Assembly: GCA_023386865.1 (NCBI GenBank)
Contig: JAEWIV010000082.1
Coordinates: forward strand, 1-17,980
DNA length: 17,980 nt
Direction: 5' to 3'
From: Pseudomonadota bacterium
GTDB lineage: Bacteria > Pseudomonadota > Alphaproteobacteria > Reyranellales > Reyranellaceae
The position numbers were made by a program, and so were the translations under genes. Each line of letters begins with the position of its first letter. Position 1 is the stretch's first letter. The notes beneath the pieces are model-generated. The model saw nothing but the letters and a program-made list of their open reading frames with translations, ran no database searches and had not been told where the DNA came from. Shown here piece after piece: positions 13,501-17,980 of the stretch.

Positions 13501-14364
13501 TTGAAGCCGCTGCACGCGCTGGGCGCGTTGCTGATCGTGGCGATGTGGGGCTTCAACTTCACCGCCATCCGCTTCGGCCTCGACGAGTACGCGCCCTTCA
13601 CCTTCGCCACCTGGCGCTTCGCGCTGGCCGCCTTGCCGGTGCTGATCGTGCCGCGGCCCGCCGTCTCCTGGGCGACCCTGGCGGGCATCGGCACGCTGAT
13701 GTTCGGCGGCCAGTTCGTGTTCCTGTTCTTCGCCATGCAGGCCGGCCTGCCGCCGGGCCTGACCTCGGTGCTGGTGCAGCTGCAGGGGCCGTTGACGGTG
13801 GTCCTGGCGGCGCTCTTCCTGCGCGAGCAGGCGACGGCCGGCCAATGGGCCGGGCTCTGCGTGGCCAGCGTCGGCGTCGTGCTGATCGCCCGCTCGGTCG
13901 ACGGCGGCGCCAGCATCCTCGCCGTCGGGCTGGCGCTCCTGTCGGCGCTGAGCTGGGCGGCCGGCAATCTCGTCTTCCGTTCGGCGCGCGGCGTGTCGAT
14001 GTTCGCGGTCACCGCCTGGGCGAGCCTGCTGCCGACCGCGCCGCTGGCCCTGGCGGGGCTCGTGTTCGAGGGCCCGCAGCATCTCCTGGCGCCGATCCTG
14101 GCGCCGACGGCGAAAGGCTGGCTGGTGCTGTTCTACACGGTCGTGCCGGTGATGTGGCTGGGCTACCTGCTGTGGGGCACGTTGCTGCGCACCTACCCCG
14201 CCGCCAAGGTCGGGCCGGTCTCGCTGCTGGTGCCGTGCGTGGCGTTGGCCTTCTCCGCCCTCCTGGTCGGCGAGCCGATCGGCGGCCTGCGGCTCGTCGG
14301 CATCAGCATCGTGCTGGGCGGCGTGGCGCTGGGTCTGTTCGCTTCCGTGCGGCGCATGCGCTGA
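13501..14364 (+). CDS. EamA/DMT-superfamily transporter
   Basis: 287-residue, ten-segment membrane protein formed by two EamA repeats (about 5-135 and 145-283). The first begins LGALLIVAMWGFNFTAIRFG and contains the FATWRF motif. The second ends with LLVPCVALAFSALLVGEPIG and a basic cytoplasmic tail (SVRRMR). Relatives export amino acids or their derivatives, or nucleobases; some import. The start is TTG at 13501: it gives the expected MKPLHALGALL N-terminus, whereas the next ATG would delete half of the first membrane segment. It lies 4 nt after the leuD stop, so translational coupling is probable. The pairing with leuCD suggests handling of a branched-chain intermediate or related acid, which is inference. 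Confidence 0.85.
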   Translation: MKPLHALGALLIVAMWGFNFTAIRFGLDEYAPFTFATWRFALAALPVLIVPRPAVSWATLAGIGTLMFGGQFVFLFFAMQAGLPPGLTSVLVQLQGPLTVVLAALFLREQATAGQWAGLCVASVGVVLIARSVDGGASILAVGLALLSALSWAAGNLVFRSARGVSMFAVTAWASLLPTAPLALAGLVFEGPQHLLAPILAPTAKGWLVLFYTVVPVMWLGYLLWGTLLRTYPAAKVGPVSLLVPCVALAFSALLVGEPIGGLRLVGISIVLGGVALGLFASVRRMR

Positions 14365-14372
14365 ACGAGAGA

Positions 14373-14422
14373 AACGGGAGCCTACGGCCCCCGTTCCCTG
14401 GTCCCCCGAGGCGGCTCCAGGG
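14373..14422. other. Tandem hairpins downstream of the DMT transporter gene
   Basis: AACGGG (14373-14378) pairs with CCCGTT (14390-14395), and CCCTGG (14396-14401) pairs with CCAGGG (14417-14422); the two stems abut. There is no T-tract. They lie in the 167-nt gap between convergent genes and may protect or end the transcript, but terminator function is not shown. The rest of the gap has an 8-bp inverted repeat (14427-14434 with 14503-14510) and no coding frame I can support. Confidence 0.35.
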
Positions 14423-14531
14423 CCGTCGTGTCCGACGAAGCCCGAGCGCGCGAGCGGGAAACTATGACGCGGCCAAAGCAGGGTCAATGCGCGCACGGCC
14501 GACGGACACGCATGAAACTCTTTTGTGCGGC

Positions 14532-15812
14532 CTAAGCCGCTTGCAGCCCGCACCATTCGGCGACGAACAGCGCCGTCGCCTGGGTGATCTTGCGCACCGA
14601 CTCGAGGTTGACGCGCTCGTCGAAGCCGTGGATGTCGTCGGATTGCGGCCCGTAGACCAGCGCCGGGATGCCGGCATAGAGACCGAAGAAACGGTTGTCG
14701 GCCGTGCCGGTCGAGATCTTGTCCTCCAGCTCCTTGCGGAACACCCGCTTGTGCGCCTTGGCCAGCACCTTGCGCGCCTGCTCGTGGTTCTTGAGCACGA
14801 ACGGCTCGGCCTGAAAGCCTTCCCAGGTCACGGTCGGCGGATTGTTGCCCAGGAAGGGATCCCGCGCGGCGGCGGTGCGGATGACGTGCTCGATCTCCTG
14901 GCGGCATTCCTTCTGGGTCTGCGACGGCAGCACGCCGACGCGCATGTCGAAGGTGCACCATGCCGGCACAGAGCTCGCCCAGTCGCCACCGGCGATCTTG
15001 CCGACGTTGAAGTTCACGGGATGATGATGGTCGCAGAAGTGCTCGTCGTCTTCCTTCTTGGCGTTCCAGCTCTTCTCCAGCTCGCGCAGCCGCTGGATCA
15101 GCCGGAAGGCCGATTCGATGGCGTTGGAGCCGGCATCGGCCTTGTAGACGTGCACCGGATGGCCGGTGACCTTGACCTGGAACCACATGACGCCGACCTG
15201 CGCCACGGTCAGCGCACCCGACGACGGCTCGGGAATCAGGGCCGCATCGGCGCGATAGCCGCGCTGCAGGCAGGCGAGCGCGCCGTTGCCCGTGCATTCC
15301 TCCTCGACGACCGACTGCTGATAGACATCGGCCGCCGGCCGGTAGCCCAGCGCGCGCAGCGCCCGCAGAGCAAAAAGGTTGAGGATGATGCCGGCCTTCA
15401 TGTCGCCCGCGCCGCGTCCATACATCCAGCCGTTCTTGATGGCAGGCTGGAAGGGCGGGCGGCTCCACATCTCGTGCGGCCCCTCGGGCACCACGTCGAT
15501 ATGGCCGTTGAGGATCAGCGAGCGGCCCTTCGGCCTGTTGGGTCGCCAGGCGCCGACGACGTTCCAGGCATCGTCGTAGTCCTGGCTGTGCGGCGAGTAG
15601 CCCGGCAGGTGCTTGAGGTCGTCGATCTTGATCTGCCAGCGGTCGACCGCGAGGCCGTCCTCCTTGAACAGGCGCGCCATCATGTCCTGGGCCGGCGCTT
15701 CGCGGAACCGGGTCGACGGGATCTTCACCAGGTCGGCCAACACCTTGGTCTGGTCGTCGAACCGACGATCGACCTCGTTCATGATCCTGGTCTTGAGCGA
15801 TGTTTCGAGCAT
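14532..15812 (-). CDS. M20-family metallopeptidase, ArgE/DapE-type deacylase
   Basis: 426-residue cytosolic hydrolase with no signal peptide. The M20 zinc site is complete: His104 and Asp106 (LNGHIDVVP), bridging Asp137 (GRGAGDMKAG), catalytic Glu171 with zinc ligand Glu172 (VVEEECTGNGA), Glu195 (IPEPSSG) and His395 (DDIHGFDE). The dimerisation lid lies between, beginning near GHPVHVYKADAGSNAIE. Length and wording fit the ArgE/DapE 'acetylornithine deacetylase/succinyl-diaminopimelate desuccinylase' group, whose many paralogues split N-acyl amino acids, carbamoyl compounds or dipeptides. The true substrate is unknown. The start at 15812 has only a weak SD. It is divergent from the acyl-CoA synthetase with 81 nt between, so they may share regulation. 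Confidence 0.9.
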   Translation of the reverse strand: MLETSLKTRIMNEVDRRFDDQTKVLADLVKIPSTRFREAPAQDMMARLFKEDGLAVDRWQIKIDDLKHLPGYSPHSQDYDDAWNVVGAWRPNRPKGRSLILNGHIDVVPEGPHEMWSRPPFQPAIKNGWMYGRGAGDMKAGIILNLFALRALRALGYRPAADVYQQSVVEEECTGNGALACLQRGYRADAALIPEPSSGALTVAQVGVMWFQVKVTGHPVHVYKADAGSNAIESAFRLIQRLRELEKSWNAKKEDDEHFCDHHHPVNFNVGKIAGGDWASSVPAWCTFDMRVGVLPSQTQKECRQEIEHVIRTAAARDPFLGNNPPTVTWEGFQAEPFVLKNHEQARKVLAKAHKRVFRKELEDKISTGTADNRFFGLYAGIPALVYGPQSDDIHGFDERVNLESVRKITQATALFVAEWCGLQAA

Positions 15813-15851
15813 GCGCCGGACTTTGGCGCAGCGGCCGCGCCATGGTCAAAT

Positions 15852-15879
15852 GGAGCGCGGCCCTTCCGGTCCGCGCTCC
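15852..15879. promoter_or_regulatory. 9-bp perfect inverted repeat ahead of the acyl-CoA synthetase gene
   Basis: GGAGCGCGG (15852-15860) and CCGCGCTCC (15871-15879) are perfect complements around a 10-nt centre. The second arm ends 4 nt before the SD of the downstream gene (GAGGA, 15884-15888). In RNA it would be a stable leader hairpin; in DNA it could be an operator shared by the two divergent genes. Function unknown. Confidence 0.4.
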
Positions 15880-15893
15880 GAACGAGGAATGCA

Positions 15894-17444
15894 ATGTACC
15901 CGGGCAAGTACGCGAAAACGCAGCCGGCGCAGCCGGCGGTCATCATGGCCGGGACCGGCGAGACCATCACGTATGGCGAGCTCGAAGCGCGCAGCAACCG
16001 GTTGGCCCATCTGTTGCGGGCGCGCGGCGTGCGGCGACTGGACCACTACGCGATCTACATGGAGAACAATGCGCGCTACGTGGAGTGCTGCACCGTCGGC
16101 GAGCGCGCCGGCCACTACTACACCTGCGTGAACTCCTTCCTCACGGTCGAGGAGCTTGCCTACATCCTGAACAACAGCCAGTCGAAGGTGCTGATCACCT
16201 CCGAGGCAAAGCGCGAGGTCGCGCTGGCGGCGCTGCCGCTCTGCCCCGGCATCGAGCTCTGCCTGATCGTCGACGGCAACGGCGACGGCGGCAAGTTCCT
16301 GAACCTCGACGAGGCCACGGCACCTTTTCCGGCGACGCCGATCGCCGACGAGGCGCTCGGCACCGCCATGCTCTACTCCTCGGGCACGACCGGCCGGCCC
16401 AAGGGCATCCTGCGCCCGCTGCCCGAGCAGCCGCCGTCGCAGAAGCTGCCGATCTTCGATTTCCTGGTGAAGCTCTGGCAGTACCGCGAGGGCATGATCT
16501 ATCTCTCGCCGGCGCCGCTCTATCACTCCGCACCCCAGGCCGCCGTGAACCTCACCATCGCGGTCGGCGGCACCGCCATCATCATGGAGCGTTTCGACGC
16601 CGAGCATTACCTGCAGCTGATCGAGAAGCATCGCGTGACGCACAGCCAGCTCGTGCCCACGATGTTCTCGCGCCTGCTGAAGCTGCCCGCGGCGGTCCGC
16701 AAGCGCTACGACCTCAGCTCGCTCGAGATCGCCATCCATGCCGCCGCGCCCTGCCCGGTCCAGGTCAAGGAGCAGATGATCGACTGGTGGGGCCCGATCA
16801 TCCACGAATACTACGGCGCCACCGAGGGGCTGGGCTTCACCGCCTGCAATTCGCAGGAGTGGCTGGCGCACAAGGGCACGGTCGGCCGCGTGCTGCTGGG
16901 CAAGCTGCATGTGCTGGACGACGACATGAACGAGCAGCCGGTCGGCACGCCGGGCACCCTGTGGTTCGAGACAGCGACGCCCTTCGAGTATTTCAACGAT
17001 CCGCAGAAGACCCGCGAGGCGCGCTCGGCCGACGGCACCATGAGCACCGTGGGCGACGTCGGCTATGTCGACGGCGACGGCTACCTCTATCTCACCGACC
17101 GCGCCACCTTCATGATCATCTCGGGCGGGGTGAACATCTACCCGCAGGAATGCGAGAACCTCCTGATCACCCACCCCAAGGTCGCCGACGCCGCGGTGTT
17201 CGGCGTGCCCAACGCCGATCTCGGCGAGGAGGTGAAGGCGGTGGTGCAGCTGATGCCGGGCGTGCCGCCCGGCCAGCAGACGACCGACGAGCTTCTGGCC
17301 TTCTGCAACGAGCACCTCGCCCGCCAGAAGGTGCCGCGCTCGATCGACTACGAGGCCGAGCTGCCGCGCCTGCCGACCGGCAAGCTCTACAAACGCCTGC
17401 TGCGCGACCGCTATTGGGGCAACAAGACCAGCCGCATCGTGTAG
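15894..17444 (+). CDS. AMP-forming acyl-CoA synthetase (AMP-binding ligase)
   Basis: 516-residue ANL-superfamily enzyme that activates a carboxylic acid as acyl-AMP and transfers it to coenzyme A. Motifs in order: phosphate loop YSSGTTGRPKG (161-171), APLYHSAP (208-215), adenine-site YYGATEG (306-312), GDVGYVDGDGYLYLTDR (387-403), hinge region ISGGVNIYPQECEN (409-422) and catalytic Lys497 in LPTGKLYKR. The C-terminal domain is complete. The wording resembles fatty or aromatic acyl-CoA synthetases of the FadD/CaiC kind; the acid cannot be specified. The ATG at 15894 has SD GAGGA 5 nt upstream. Upstream in-frame codons are open for more than 2 kb but run antisense to the M20 gene and are not part of it. 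Confidence 0.92.
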   Translation: MYPGKYAKTQPAQPAVIMAGTGETITYGELEARSNRLAHLLRARGVRRLDHYAIYMENNARYVECCTVGERAGHYYTCVNSFLTVEELAYILNNSQSKVLITSEAKREVALAALPLCPGIELCLIVDGNGDGGKFLNLDEATAPFPATPIADEALGTAMLYSSGTTGRPKGILRPLPEQPPSQKLPIFDFLVKLWQYREGMIYLSPAPLYHSAPQAAVNLTIAVGGTAIIMERFDAEHYLQLIEKHRVTHSQLVPTMFSRLLKLPAAVRKRYDLSSLEIAIHAAAPCPVQVKEQMIDWWGPIIHEYYGATEGLGFTACNSQEWLAHKGTVGRVLLGKLHVLDDDMNEQPVGTPGTLWFETATPFEYFNDPQKTREARSADGTMSTVGDVGYVDGDGYLYLTDRATFMIISGGVNIYPQECENLLITHPKVADAAVFGVPNADLGEEVKAVVQLMPGVPPGQQTTDELLAFCNEHLARQKVPRSIDYEAELPRLPTGKLYKRLLRDRYWGNKTSRIV

Positions 17445-17477
17445 GGCTGCATAGCGCAGCCTCCGGTCCGTTGGAGG
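17445..17477. other. Hairpins between the convergent synthetase and hydrolase genes
   Basis: GGCTGC (17445-17450) pairs with GCAGCC (17456-17461) directly after the synthetase stop codon. CCTCC (17460-17464) can pair with GGAGG (17473-17477), overlapping the first by two bases. There is no T-run on either strand, so an intrinsic terminator is not assured. They may mark the transcript end of one or both convergent genes. Confidence 0.3.
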
Positions 17478-17498
17478 CGGGGGTGGCTTCTAACGGGG

Positions 17499-17980
17499 CT
17501 ACGGCCACAGATCCCGCAACCACCCGTACAGATCCGAAAAGTATCTCGTCGGCCCCACGCCCTCGCAATGCCCGCCGCTGCCATCGGCGTCGCGGTATAC
17601 GACGAGCCGCTTGAGGGGATTGGGCAGGCGCTGGAAGAAAGCTTGCGCCGAAACCTGCGCGGGATCGCCCTCGCCGCAGGAGATGAAAGCCGGGCAGCGG
17701 ATCGCCTCGACGTCGACGGTCCACCGCCGCATCTCCTGGCAATATTCGAGCGGCGTGGCGAGACCATGGGCGCGCAGGCGCGCCAGCCAGAATTCCTGGC
17801 CGCGCACGCCGGGGAAGGCGGCCCAGACCTTCTCGTTCAGCGCGGGATCGCCGCGCTCCAGGAGATCGAGCAATTCGGGCGGAAACCGCTCGGCGATGAG
17901 GGCGCCCATGTCTGCCTGCGCCGGATCGGCCGCCAGGGCGCCGATTCGCGGCTCGCGCGACGCCGCGCGCGGGGCGAGGT
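17499..17980 (-). CDS. Alpha/beta hydrolase, C-terminal part (runs off the window)
   Basis: Partial gene: the frame is open to the right edge, so the N-terminus and the nucleophile elbow are not visible. Reading from the edge, the sequence goes through EPRIGALAADPAQADMGALI, as in FrsA/2,6-dihydropseudooxynicotine-hydrolase-like enzymes. It then has IRCPAFISCGEGDPAQVSAQ, with the likely acid Asp, and finally SGGHCEGVGPTRYFSDLYGW, with the catalytic His, before ending at LWP. These are the last two members of the catalytic triad in the right order. Members split C-C or ester bonds or have unknown roles. It converges on the acyl-CoA synthetase with a 54-nt gap. An internal ATG at 17909 is not the real start. 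Confidence 0.75.
   Translation of the reverse strand, partial: LAPRAASREPRIGALAADPAQADMGALIAERFPPELLDLLERGDPALNEKVWAAFPGVRGQEFWLARLRAHGLATPLEYCQEMRRWTVDVEAIRCPAFISCGEGDPAQVSAQAFFQRLPNPLKRLVVYRDADGSGGHCEGVGPTRYFSDLYGWLRDLWP

Noticed and set aside
11115..14012. A 965-codon open frame on the minus strand across the frameshifted gene, leuC, leuD and the DMT gene
   Set aside because: Composition is Arg/Ala/Gly/His-rich with no recognisable domain, and it is antisense to well-supported genes. Long antisense frames are expected where third positions are mostly G or C.
14527..14540. GCGGC-CTAA-GCCGC as terminator of the M20 gene
   Set aside because: Only 5 bp, overlapping the stop codon, with A-rich rather than T-rich sequence after it on the minus strand.
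13545..15893. Upstream in-frame extension of the acyl-CoA synthetase, nearly 800 codons without a stop
   Set aside because: It overlaps the DMT gene out of frame and runs antisense to the M20 gene. The synthetase has its own SD and a family-typical N-terminus at 15894.
1..17980. CRISPR arrays, tRNA or rRNA genes, insertion sequences, attachment sites
   Set aside because: No regularly spaced repeats, cloverleaf-like runs, transposase motifs or flanking direct repeats were found on reading through both strands; nearly all sequence is accounted for by metabolic genes.

Overview
The window is very GC-rich bacterial DNA with dense, mostly operonic coding and strong G/C preference at third codon positions. 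That composition, a DUF1127 small protein, a GcvA-type LysR regulator, a spermidine/putrescine-type ABC operon and Tat-like export signals suggest a soil or water alphaproteobacterium of the Rhizobiales/Rhodospirillales sort. A Reyranella-like organism is only a guess. I see no rRNA, tRNA, CRISPR array, insertion sequence, phage gene or conjugation gene, so this reads as chromosomal metabolic DNA.

Layout. (1) 2-4549, plus strand: a PotABCD-type ABC importer in the order permease, ATPase, Tat-exported binding protein, permease. It is followed by an aspartate/glutamate racemase-fold protein that lacks both catalytic cysteines. (2) 4569-8661, minus strand, read right to left: a luciferase-like flavin monooxygenase (LLM), a MarR regulator coupled to it by a 1-nt overlap, a PPOX-type FMN protein, a stand-alone MetE-core zinc methyltransferase and an orphan lipoprotein amino-acid-type binding protein. 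An AT-rich near-palindrome just upstream of the LLM gene is a good candidate MarR operator. (3) 8763-9683, minus strand: a LysR regulator, divergent from a DUF1127 gene (9801-10004). The gap between them holds a perfect 16-bp palindrome, and the DUF1127 gene is followed by a structured 3' region ending in a strong intrinsic terminator.

(4) 10197-11371, plus strand: a TPR/glycosyltransferase-like gene split by a one-base frameshift. (5) 11439-14364, plus strand: leuC- and leuD-type isopropylmalate dehydratase subunits, with an EamA/DMT transporter starting 4 nt after leuD at a TTG codon. (6) 14532-15812, minus strand: an M20 (ArgE/DapE-type) metallo-deacylase, divergent from an AMP-forming acyl-CoA synthetase (15894-17444) that has a 9-bp leader hairpin. 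(7) 17499-17980, minus strand: the 3' part of an alpha/beta hydrolase that runs off the right edge.

The themes are uptake and conversion of small nitrogen- or sulfur-containing organic compounds. The most interesting unit is the five-gene flavin/methyltransferase cassette (4569-8661): monooxygenase, flavoprotein, methyl transfer and uptake under one local repressor. Its substrate cannot be read from sequence. I found no defence system, mobile element or clearly new machinery.
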